Assembly (NCBI GenBank): GCA_035489015.1
Contig: DATHKR010000074.1
Span: 1 to 64,000 of the forward strand
Source of the DNA: DATFRY01 sp035489015
Lineage (GTDB): Bacteria; Myxococcota_A; Polyangia; Haliangiales; Haliangiaceae
DNA: 64,000 nucleotides
Direction: 5' to 3'
A program made the translations under genes and the position numbers. This document shows positions 1-7,816 of this stretch, piece by piece. Positions within the stretch are counted from its first letter, which is position 1; each line of letters starts with the position of its first letter. The notes beneath the pieces are model-generated. The model was not told the DNA's origin. It did not search any database and saw nothing but the letters and a program-made list of their open reading frames with translations.

Positions 1-25
1 TGCCGTGTCCCTGGAGACGGCTAGG

Positions 26-538
26 ATGACGCCAATGCTCCGCGCCGCGTCCGTCGCCGCCCTCCTGCTCGCCTGCGGTGGCCGCCAGGTCGAGACGACC
101 ACCGAAACGGTCGACTTCTACGGGGTCGTGGTCGACGTGCCGAAGGGCACCAGCTCGGCCAGCACCGCCACCAGCTCGCCCCTCAACATCCCCGGCGCGC
201 AGGGCGTCACCCCCGGCATCGTCCTCATCCACCCGGGGACGGGCGACTTCCACGTCGAGGTGCAGAAGCTGCCGTCCGCGCTGTCGGTCGACGACATGAA
301 GGCGACGCTGGCCGCCCTCCCTGCAGCCAGCCGGATCGAGGGCCGCGTCACCGACGGGGGCTGGGCGGTCGAGTACGGCTGGAAGAACGAGGGCGCGCCG
401 CCCGCGCGGGTGTACCTGCGCTACCGCCACATCGGCGCCGAGCACTACCAGTGCCAGTACGACGACGGCGGGACCGAGAAGCTCGACGTCGCGGAGGCGA
501 TCTGCCACTCGCTGCGCCCGAGGCCGGGCGCGAAGTAG
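26..538 (+). CDS. Putative lipoprotein of unknown function
   Basis: The product is about 170 residues. I chose the ATG at 26 over an in-frame GTG at 5 because GGAG at 13-16 sits at ribosome-binding distance and the ATG gives a compact type II signal peptide. The lipobox LLLAC places the lipidated cysteine at residue 17. The rest is a soluble, probably beta-rich domain with two further cysteines near the C-terminus (YQCQY and EAICHSL) that could pair. I recognise no family. It converges with the paralogous pair on the minus strand, 15 bases away, so it is an independent unit whose promoter lies outside the window. Confidence 0.75.
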   Translation: MTPMLRAASVAALLLACGGRQVETTTETVDFYGVVVDVPKGTSSASTATSSPLNIPGAQGVTPGIVLIHPGTGDFHVEVQKLPSALSVDDMKATLAALPAASRIEGRVTDGGWAVEYGWKNEGAPPARVYLRYRHIGAEHYQCQYDDGGTEKLDVAEAICHSLRPRPGAK

Positions 539-553
539 TCGGCCGACGGCATC

Positions 554-2524
554 TCAGTCGATCTCCTCGGCGGTGATGACGTGGAAGGCGGTGCCGATCT
601 CGCCGGAGTTGCCTTTGGTCTGGACGGCGAGGCCGCCCGGGCTCTGCTCGAAGGTGCCGAGAACGTCGAAGACCTGGCCGAGGAGGTCGACCCGCTCGAC
701 CAGTCCGCTGGTGTGGGTGATGCGGAAGTAGGGATCCATGGCGAACAGACCGGACTCCGGGATGACGTCGTAGTGGTCATCGCCGACCGTGTCCCAGTCC
801 CAGACCTGCGCCGTCGCGGTGATCTGGCCGGATACCAGGTCGCGCGACGCCTTCCAGCCCGGCGCGACGTTGGTGCCGTCCGGGGTCTGGTCGTCGCTGA
901 ACGCCACCAGCGGCCCGCCCAGGAAGCCGATGCCGTTGGTGAACCAGTCGGCGCAGCAGCCGCCCGAGGCGTGGTCGATGAGCTGGGTCACCCGGTAGGT
1001 CACCGCGTGCTCCTTCTTCGGGTTCCAGTGGCCGGGCTGATCGGTGCGGACCAGCTCGAGGTCGGCGCTCACGATCGGGCCGTTCCCGATCTCGGCGCCG
1101 CCGGAGCCGAGCGGGACCTCGGTGCTGACCGCCGGCTCCTGGGCGATCCCGTACACCGGCCAGGGATCGGCCGGCGGCACGACGAGCATGCGCAGATCGG
1201 CCAGGATCGGATGCGCCGGCGAGGCGATCGAGCCCAGGTCGTGCAGGTCGCTCAGCCAGCCGTTGGCCTGCTCGAACGGGGTCAGCTGGTCCAGGCCGAG
1301 CGCCGCGAACAGATCTCGGTCCTCGTTGCACATCGCCATCACGAAGGCGGGGCGGTCGGTGGCTCGCGTGCTGTCGATGAAGCTCTCCGAGCCGACCAGC
1401 TCGGCCGGTGTCTGCACGTGGCCGCAGTAGACATCCACGAACTCGCCGGCCCTGTAGGCGCTCCGCTCGTCGCCGGGCACCGACGGCGCGGTCAGCACCC
1501 GGGCCCACGTCATGTAGGGCCAGGCGTCGTCGTCGTACAGCACGTCGGTGGCGATGACCGGGCGGCTCGACAGGATCATCTCCAGGCTCTGGTTGGAGGG
1601 ATCGGTGCCAAAGGCGACCGGCACCATCGGGTCGAGGCCGCGGTCGGCGCGGATCGCGTTCACCTCCTCGATGATCTCGACATGCAGCGGGCTGTACTCG
1701 GAGAGCTTGGTGAGGCAGACGATCTCTCGGTCCCAGACCTGCTCGGCCACGGCTTCCGCGTCGGCCATGCTGACCCGGAAGTCCCAGACCGCCATCGAGA
1801 GCGGGACGCCGACCGGCCGGGTGAAGTCGAGGGTCTCCCAGCTGCACGGCAGGGCGGGGCCGGGCTCGTGGCCGGCCGCGCCGGGCAGGTGCTCGAGGCT
1901 GTCGGCGGCGGTGTGGATGAGGGCGAGCCCGAGGCTGCCGTCGGCGAGGACGTCGCTCGAGCTCGCGCCCGCGGGCCGGAGCCGCACGGCGATCTCGGCG
2001 TGCACCATGCCGGGGTCGTCGGCCGGCGCCGACACCGACACCGTGGCCTGCCACAGCTTGAGCCAGGGGTTGGGCGGGCCGGGCACCTGCCAGCCGGAGA
2101 GGCCGCCGACCTTCTGGGCGAGGGACCAGCTGTCGGCGTCCAGGTCGTAGCTGACCAGGAGGAGCCGGTCCTCCTCGCCGAGCGGCTCGGGGATCGGCGC
2201 GCACGAGGTATCGGGTCGGTCGGCGTCGAGGTAGATCTGGAGGTCGCCGCGCCGGCCGCGGCCCGAGCCCGGCGCGGGCAGGCGGAGGCCGATGTAGAGG
2301 CGGTCGTCCTCGAGGTAGAGGCGGGCGGAGCCGTTGGGGCCGCCGGCGTCGAAGTTGGACAGCGGGTAGCCGACCCCGTCGGCGTACTCGGCGTCGCTGA
2401 CCACCCCGTCCACCACCGGGTTGGTGCAGGCGCCCTGACAGGGAGGCAGGTGGGTGGCGGCGCCGGCGCTGGCGGCGTGGAGGCCGACCACGAGCCCGGC
2501 GATCGCGGGCATGACCGCGCGCAT
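554..2524 (-). CDS. Secreted protein, second copy of a tandem paralogous pair
   Basis: This is a 656-residue exported protein. The signal peptide ends near the AxA-like SAGAAT at residues 18-24. Residues about 35-110 (DGVVSDAEYADGVGYPL, then LYLEDDRLYIGLRLP) look like a beta-sandwich of the CBM9/DOMON-like type seen at the start of exported proteins. The remainder matches no family I know. It is clearly homologous to the gene just upstream: both share RTDQPGHWNP, HASGGCCADWF/HAAGGCCADWF, GDDHYDV, FRITH.SGLVER, DVLGTFEQ and the final TAEEID. Its ATG overlaps the upstream stop by one base (TGATG), and a GAGGAG at 2533-2538, inside the upstream coding sequence, is its ribosome binding site. It is therefore translationally coupled to its sister. 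Function unknown. Confidence 0.85.
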   Translation of the reverse strand: MRAVMPAIAGLVVGLHAASAGAATHLPPCQGACTNPVVDGVVSDAEYADGVGYPLSNFDAGGPNGSARLYLEDDRLYIGLRLPAPGSGRGRRGDLQIYLDADRPDTSCAPIPEPLGEEDRLLLVSYDLDADSWSLAQKVGGLSGWQVPGPPNPWLKLWQATVSVSAPADDPGMVHAEIAVRLRPAGASSSDVLADGSLGLALIHTAADSLEHLPGAAGHEPGPALPCSWETLDFTRPVGVPLSMAVWDFRVSMADAEAVAEQVWDREIVCLTKLSEYSPLHVEIIEEVNAIRADRGLDPMVPVAFGTDPSNQSLEMILSSRPVIATDVLYDDDAWPYMTWARVLTAPSVPGDERSAYRAGEFVDVYCGHVQTPAELVGSESFIDSTRATDRPAFVMAMCNEDRDLFAALGLDQLTPFEQANGWLSDLHDLGSIASPAHPILADLRMLVVPPADPWPVYGIAQEPAVSTEVPLGSGGAEIGNGPIVSADLELVRTDQPGHWNPKKEHAVTYRVTQLIDHASGGCCADWFTNGIGFLGGPLVAFSDDQTPDGTNVAPGWKASRDLVSGQITATAQVWDWDTVGDDHYDVIPESGLFAMDPYFRITHTSGLVERVDLLGQVFDVLGTFEQSPGGLAVQTKGNSGEIGTAFHVITAEEID

Positions 2525-4455
2525 CAGTCGATCTCCTCGGCGGTGATGAAGTGGGTGGCGGTGGCGACCTCGCCGTTCGTGCCCACCGTGGACACGCCCA
2601 TCCCGCCCGGGTGCTGCTCGAAGGTGCCGAGCACATCCCTGACGGCGCCGAAGAAGTCGAGCCGCTCGACCAGGCCCGAGGCGTGGGTGATCCGGAAGAT
2701 CGGGTCGAAGTCGATGCCGCCCTCGGGCACCACGTCGTAGTGATCGTCGCCGGTCGTGTCGTACTCCTGGACCATGGCGGTGGCGGTGACCGAGCCGGCC
2801 GCGAGGATCATCGACACGTTCCAGCCCGGGGCGACGACGTCACCGTCGGGGGTGTGATCGTCGTCGTAGCTCTCGTCCACGTGCCCCGGAAATCCAATGT
2901 AGTCGGTGAACCAGTCGGCGCAGCAGCCGCCGGCGGCGTGGTCGTGGAGCTTGGTGATCGCGTAGGTGATCCGGTGCTCCTTCATCGGGTTCCAGTGGCC
3001 GGGCTGGTCGGTCCGGACCAGCTTGATCGTCGTCGACACCTCGGGGTTGGTGGAGAAGTCGTCGCCGTCGGGCGTGTACTCGTGGAGCGTGGTGGTCGCC
3101 ACCGGCTCCTGCTCGATGCCGAAGGTGGGCCACTCGACCAGGGCGGGGAGCAGGTACGCGGTGATGTCGTCCAGACCCGGGTGGGTAGGATCGGCGATGT
3201 CGGCGACGTCGTGGACGTCGCTCAGCCAGCCATTGGCCTCGTCGAACGCCTCGCCGGAGTCGAGGTCATAGTAGTAGTCGTCGTCGTCGCGAGGACCGAG
3301 CACGATGGCCGGTCGATCGGGGGCGCGGGTGGTGTCGATGAGCTCCCTCGAATCCCAGCTCACGATCTCAGCCATGCAGTACACGTCGATGAACTCGCCC
3401 GCGCCGTAGGGGCCGCGATCCAGGGGCGGGATCCCCGCGTCGGTGACCAGGCGCGCCCACGATCCGGTGTAGGTGATGTATGGATTCGCATCGGAAAAGG
3501 CGATCCGGCTGTCGACGACCGGGCGGCTGGTCAGCAGCCAGGTGTCCTCGGCCCCGATCGCCTGGATGGTGGACATCAGATTGAGGCCGCGGCGCTCGTT
3601 GATGATCTTCACCAGGCCCCAGAGATCGACCGGCGCGTCGAGCAGGCAGAGAACGTCCCTGTCCCAGATCATGTCGGCCAGGTCCTCGATCTCCTGCTCG
3701 TCCTCCGAGAAACCGAGCTCCCACACCGAGAAGGCCAGCGGGACCCCGTTCGGCCGGGTGAAGGCGAGCGTCTCCCACGAGCAGGGGGTGAGGGCGCCGG
3801 GCGGGTTGCTCACGCCGCCGGGGACGTGCTCGTCGCTGCCCGCCACATCGTGCCGCATGGCGAAGCCGACCTTCTCGTCCTCGAGCACGTCGCTGGTCGA
3901 CGCGCCGGCCGGGCGGAGCGTGATGGCCACCTCGGCGACCAGCATCCCGCCCGCCTCGGTGAGCTCCATGCTGGTGGGCCAGAGCTTGAGCCACCAGTTC
4001 GGCCCGCTCGCCGCCTGCCAGGTGGTGCCGTTGCCGACCTGCTGGCTCAGGCTCGCGGTGCCGGCCGCGAGGTCGTAGGTGAGGCTCAGCCGGCGGTCCT
4101 CGGGGCCCGGCTTCTCCGCGGTCGGCGAGCAGGAGGTGCCCGGCCGGTCGGCGTCGAGGTAGAGCGTCACCTCGCCGCGGTGGACGTCGGTCGGCGGCGG
4201 CAACCGCATCCCGACGTAGAGCTTCTCGCCCTGCAGGTGGAGGCGGAGGGCTCCGTTGGGGCCGCCGGCGTCGAAGTTGGACAGCGGGAAGCCGACCCCG
4301 TTGGCGTACTCGAGGTCACCGACCTCGGCGTCGACCTCCGGGGCGGTGCAGCCGTTGTGCTCGCAGGGAGGGACGAAGGTGCTGGCGCTCGCGTCGGCCG
4401 CGAGCCCGAGGGCGGCGGCGGCCAGGGCGACGGCCCGGGATGCTGGGTGTCTCAT
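2524..4455 (-). CDS. Secreted protein, first copy of a tandem paralogous pair
   Basis: The product has 643 residues and a signal peptide cleaved near ADASAS (about residue 25). The ATG at 4455 is preferred; a GTG one codon upstream (4458) is equally possible. Domain order follows the downstream copy: an N-terminal beta-sandwich (FPLSNFDAGGPNGALRLHL, LYVGMRLPPP) with a CBM9-like look, a middle region of unknown type, and a conserved C-terminal third containing GGCCADWF and ending TAEEID. It lies 66 bases downstream of the POT transporter on the same strand, so all three may share a transcript. A role in surface binding or processing of a peptide or glycan near that transporter is only a guess. 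Confidence 0.85.
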   Translation of the reverse strand: MRHPASRAVALAAAALGLAADASASTFVPPCEHNGCTAPEVDAEVGDLEYANGVGFPLSNFDAGGPNGALRLHLQGEKLYVGMRLPPPTDVHRGEVTLYLDADRPGTSCSPTAEKPGPEDRRLSLTYDLAAGTASLSQQVGNGTTWQAASGPNWWLKLWPTSMELTEAGGMLVAEVAITLRPAGASTSDVLEDEKVGFAMRHDVAGSDEHVPGGVSNPPGALTPCSWETLAFTRPNGVPLAFSVWELGFSEDEQEIEDLADMIWDRDVLCLLDAPVDLWGLVKIINERRGLNLMSTIQAIGAEDTWLLTSRPVVDSRIAFSDANPYITYTGSWARLVTDAGIPPLDRGPYGAGEFIDVYCMAEIVSWDSRELIDTTRAPDRPAIVLGPRDDDDYYYDLDSGEAFDEANGWLSDVHDVADIADPTHPGLDDITAYLLPALVEWPTFGIEQEPVATTTLHEYTPDGDDFSTNPEVSTTIKLVRTDQPGHWNPMKEHRITYAITKLHDHAAGGCCADWFTDYIGFPGHVDESYDDDHTPDGDVVAPGWNVSMILAAGSVTATAMVQEYDTTGDDHYDVVPEGGIDFDPIFRITHASGLVERLDFFGAVRDVLGTFEQHPGGMGVSTVGTNGEVATATHFITAEEID

Positions 4456-4520
4456 CACCCTGGAGACGCCGCTGCGGCCCGATCTTCCCGCCCCTCACGC
4501 GGTCGGTCGATTTCGGCGGG

Positions 4521-6089
4521 CTACGCGGTCGCGCCCCGGTAGTGGTCGACCATCCGGTAGCGGCGGGCGTAGAAGCCGAACCCGATCGCGGCCAGGAACG
4601 CGAACCCGGCGAAGAAGAACATGAGGAAGCCGGTCACGGTGATGCCGGTGTCCTGGATGCGGGCGATGACGGCGTCGTTGCGCACCGTGGCGTTGGCCAG
4701 GAGGACCCACAGGTTCCCGACCGTGTTCGCCAGGTACCAGAAGCTCATGATGACGCCCTTCATCGAGGGCGGCGCCTGGCTGTACGCGAACTCGAGGCCG
4801 GTCGCCGAGACCAGCACCTCGCCGAGGGTGAGGAGCGCGTAGGGGAGGATCTGCCACCCGATGTGGACCGGGTTGCCGCCGTCCATGACCAGCTGGAGGG
4901 CGCCCGCCGCGATCCAGGCCAGCCCGGCCAGCGCCATCCCGGTGGTCATGCGGCGGAGGGCGGTCGGCTCGTAGCCGCGGCGGCGCAGCCATGGGAAAAA
5001 GACGAAGTTGTTGAGCGGGATGAGCAGCATGACCAGGGCCGGGTTCAGCGCCTGCATCTGCGACGACTGGAACCAGCTCGGCTTCACCATGTCGTCGGCC
5101 TGGAGCACCCAGGTGGACGCCTTCTGATCGAACAGCGACCAGAACGGGGTGACCAGCGCGAACACGATGAGCACGCGCAGCACCGCCCGCACCCCCTCGA
5201 TCGCCTCGGGCGGGTGGACGCCGCGGGCGCGCTCGAGCTGGATCGACGCGCCGACGCCGACGAACCCGAGGAGGAAGGTCAGGCCGAGGCAGAAGGCCGC
5301 GATGAAGCCGACCGACGGCAGGAGCAGGAACGAGGCGCCGGCCAGGACCACGCCGAGCCAGGCCAGGACCAGGCCGGGGCGGCCGCGGCCCGGCTCGCGG
5401 GCCAGGAGCGCGGTCCGCACCACGCGCAGGAACGAGTCCGGATCGGGAGGCGCCGGCGGCACCATCACGTAGCGCCCGCGGCCGGCCCAGAAGACGATCG
5501 TCGCCGCCAGCATCAGCGCGCCCGGGATGCCGAACGCGATGCTCGGGCCGAGGTCGCGCAGGAAGATCGGCATGAGCAGCGACGCGAACAGCGAGCCGAA
5601 GTTGATGATCCAGTAGAAGGCGTCGAACGCGCCCTTGGCGAGGTGCTTGTTGGTCTGGTCGAACTGGTCGCCCATGAACGAGGCGACCAGCGGCTTGATG
5701 CCGCCCGACCCGAACGCGATGAGGAACAGCCCGGTGTAGAAGCCGGTGCGGTCGTCGTCGAACAGGGCCAGGCAACCGTGGCCGGCGCAGTAGACCAGGC
5801 TGAACCAGAGGACCGTCCGGTACTTGCCGAGGAAGCGATCGGCCACCCAGCCGCCGAGGAGCGGGAACAGGTAGACGCCGATGACGAAGGAGTGAAAGAC
5901 CTCCTTGGCCGACTCCTTGGCCTCCGCCTCCGGCAGGAAGGCCGCCAGCAGCATCGTGGAGAGGAACGTCGTGAGGATGTTCCTCATCCCGTAGAAGCTG
6001 AAGCGCTCGCAGCCCTCGTTCGCGATGATGAAGGGGATCTGCGGGGGCCGGCGCGCGGCGATCGTGCTGGTCACCGCGCCACGATACAC
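4521..6089 (-). CDS. POT (PTR2) family proton-coupled oligopeptide transporter
   Basis: This inner-membrane transporter has 522 residues and about 14 hydrophobic segments. The POT proton-coupling motif ExxERF is visible as NEGCERFSFYGMR near residue 24, and the second PTR2 signature FYxxINxGSL as FYWIINFGSLF in the middle third. Members of this family import di- and tripeptides with protons. The start is uncertain: GTG at 6089 and an in-frame GTG at 6074 both precede the motif, and neither has a good ribosome binding site. The gene is divergent from the Ser/Thr kinase operon and lies upstream of the two paralogous secreted proteins. Substrate cannot be told from sequence alone. Confidence 0.93.
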   Translation of the reverse strand: MYRGAVTSTIAARRPPQIPFIIANEGCERFSFYGMRNILTTFLSTMLLAAFLPEAEAKESAKEVFHSFVIGVYLFPLLGGWVADRFLGKYRTVLWFSLVYCAGHGCLALFDDDRTGFYTGLFLIAFGSGGIKPLVASFMGDQFDQTNKHLAKGAFDAFYWIINFGSLFASLLMPIFLRDLGPSIAFGIPGALMLAATIVFWAGRGRYVMVPPAPPDPDSFLRVVRTALLAREPGRGRPGLVLAWLGVVLAGASFLLLPSVGFIAAFCLGLTFLLGFVGVGASIQLERARGVHPPEAIEGVRAVLRVLIVFALVTPFWSLFDQKASTWVLQADDMVKPSWFQSSQMQALNPALVMLLIPLNNFVFFPWLRRRGYEPTALRRMTTGMALAGLAWIAAGALQLVMDGGNPVHIGWQILPYALLTLGEVLVSATGLEFAYSQAPPSMKGVIMSFWYLANTVGNLWVLLANATVRNDAVIARIQDTGITVTGFLMFFFAGFAFLAAIGFGFYARRYRMVDHYRGATA

Positions 6090-6231
6090 AACCGCGGTTG
6101 CGGGTCGGTCTGCGCGGGGTGCACCCGGGGGCTGTCAGCGCACGCGGGGGAGCGGGATCGAGGGCGGTCTTGAAGGAGCGGACCCCTGGTCGACGTAGGG
6201 ATATGTATGTCGGGGCGTACTTGAACGTGAA

Positions 6232-6261
6232 TTGACGGATTCCGCGCACCGGTGCTAGCGT
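6232..6261 (+). promoter_or_regulatory. Candidate sigma-70-type promoter for the kinase/TonB-receptor operon
   Basis: TTGACG at 6232-6237 is followed after 18 bases by TAGCGT at 6256-6261, with an extended -10 TG at 6253-6254. The layout fits a housekeeping promoter in a GC-rich bacterium and sits 36 bases before the kinase ATG. No transcript data; this is pattern matching only. Confidence 0.4.
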
Positions 6262-6297
6262 TCGCCTCGGCCGGTTTTTTCGGTAGGGGGTGCAACA

Positions 6298-7776
6298 ATG
6301 GGGGACCCGTCCGCGCCCGTGAAGGGTGAAGCGCGCGAAGCGCCGGATCTGATGATCGGGAGGATCATCGACGGGCGGTACCGCATTGACTCGCTGGTGG
6401 CGATCGGCGGGATGGGTCGGGTCTACAAGGCGGAGCAGACCGGGCTCGGTCGAGCCGTGGCGATCAAGGTGCTCGCGGTCAACCCGGCTCGCGAGATTCA
6501 CGATCCGCTCTTCCGCGAGCGCTTCGCGCTCGAGGCGGCCATGGCCAGCCGTCTCACCAGCCCGAACACGATCACGATCTTCGAGTACGGGCAGACCGAC
6601 GACGACATCTATTACATCGTCATGGAGTACGTCGAGGGGATCACCCTCGGCCGGCTGATCAAGCGCGGTGGACGGATGCCGATCGGCCGCGTGGTCAGCA
6701 TCGCGTCGCAGGTGTGCCTGTCTCTGCGGGAGGCGCACGCTCGCGGCATCGTTCACCGCGACATCAAGCCGAGCAACATCATGCTGCTCAACGGCGACCA
6801 CGATCAGGTCAAGGTGCTGGACTTCGGAATCGCGCGGCAGATCATCCGCGAGCCGGAGGAGTCGGACCTCGAGCTCACCTCCAGCCGCAGCTACATCGGC
6901 ACGCCCGAGTACATGGCGCCGGAGTACTTCGACGGCAAGATCGATGGCCGCTCGGACATCTACTCGGTCGGCGTGATGCTCTACGTGGCCGTGTCCGGGC
7001 GGCTCCCCTTCAAGGGCAAGACGGCCACCCAGACCATCCTCATGGCGCTCCACGATCCGGCGCCGGCGATCGATCCGGGGCTGGGAGTGCCCCGCGCGCT
7101 CGAGGATCTGATCCTCGCCTGTCTGGAGAAGGATCCCGACCACCGCCCCTCCTCGATCGACGACGTCCTGCACGCGCTGCAGCTCTGCCTGTCCGACCCG
7201 GACGCCGGATACGAGGTGCAGGTATCGATGGAGGACCCGGCCGACGAGCCTCCGCTGGAGGATCCGTTCACCGGACCCAGCTCCGCCGCCATCGCGGCAG
7301 CTGCGATCGCGCCGGCGGCGGCGCCGCGCCGGTCGACCGCGTCCCGGGTGCTGAGGTCTCTCGTCGCCGGGGTCGCGCTGCTCTCGATCGGGTTCGCCGC
7401 TGCCACGGTGGTTCGCATGACCCAGCGCCGTGGCACCGTCGAGCCGGCGATCGCACCGGTCGAGCGCGCGCCCGCGCCGATCGCGGCGGCGCCGGCGCCG
7501 ACCGTCGCACCGCTGGTGATCCCGGCGCCCGCGGCGCCTCCGGCGCCCGTGGTCGTGGCCCCGGGCGCCAGCGAGCCTCCGGGCGTCGGCGCGGCCGAGA
7601 CCGCCGACACCGGCCGTCGGGTCACGCGGCGATCGGAGAGGGCGCGGTCGGGCAAGGCGGCGAGAGCCGGCGCGAGGGCAGCCGCGCGCGCGAAGGGCGC
7701 GCGTGACGACGCGGCGCCCAGGAAGCCGAAGTCACGGGATCCGATCCCGGAGGGGTACAAGGACTCTCCGTACTGA
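6298..7776 (+). CDS. Membrane Ser/Thr protein kinase (PknB-like)
   Basis: The product has 492 residues and an N-terminal cytoplasmic Hanks-type kinase domain at about 24-300. Catalytic elements are all present: glycine loop IGGMGRVY, Lys57 in VAIKVL, HRDIKPSN at 153-160, DFG at 175-177 and GTPEYMAPE at 201-209. A single transmembrane segment at about 353-371 follows, then an Ala/Pro-rich exported stretch and a strongly basic tail (RRSERARSGKAARAG). There is no recognisable sensor domain such as PASTA. The gene leads a same-strand set with the TonB-dependent receptor (40 bases downstream) and a lipoprotein, which suggests its signal or target lies at the envelope. Activity is well supported; substrate is unknown. 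Confidence 0.92.
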   Translation: MGDPSAPVKGEAREAPDLMIGRIIDGRYRIDSLVAIGGMGRVYKAEQTGLGRAVAIKVLAVNPAREIHDPLFRERFALEAAMASRLTSPNTITIFEYGQTDDDIYYIVMEYVEGITLGRLIKRGGRMPIGRVVSIASQVCLSLREAHARGIVHRDIKPSNIMLLNGDHDQVKVLDFGIARQIIREPEESDLELTSSRSYIGTPEYMAPEYFDGKIDGRSDIYSVGVMLYVAVSGRLPFKGKTATQTILMALHDPAPAIDPGLGVPRALEDLILACLEKDPDHRPSSIDDVLHALQLCLSDPDAGYEVQVSMEDPADEPPLEDPFTGPSSAAIAAAAIAPAAAPRRSTASRVLRSLVAGVALLSIGFAAATVVRMTQRRGTVEPAIAPVERAPAPIAAAPAPTVAPLVIPAPAAPPAPVVVAPGASEPPGVGAAETADTGRRVTRRSERARSGKAARAGARAAARAKGARDDAAPRKPKSRDPIPEGYKDSPY

Positions 7777-7816
7777 TCCCTGGACCCGGTACATCGACTT
7801 CGAGGGAGGGGTGTCC

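Noticed and set aside
581..2740. Long open frame on the plus strand opposite the two paralogous secreted proteins
   Set aside because: High-GC DNA gives long antisense frames; the product is low-complexity, Arg/Gly/Val-rich with no motif, and the minus-strand genes have clear signal peptides and coupling.
6271..6282. T-run after a GC segment, considered as an intrinsic terminator
   Set aside because: There is no stable stem before the T-run and it lies between a likely promoter and the kinase start.
4495..7173. 892-codon minus-strand frame spanning the POT gene and part of the kinase
   Set aside because: It is out of frame with the transporter, whose motifs and membrane helices are clear, and is antisense to the kinase.
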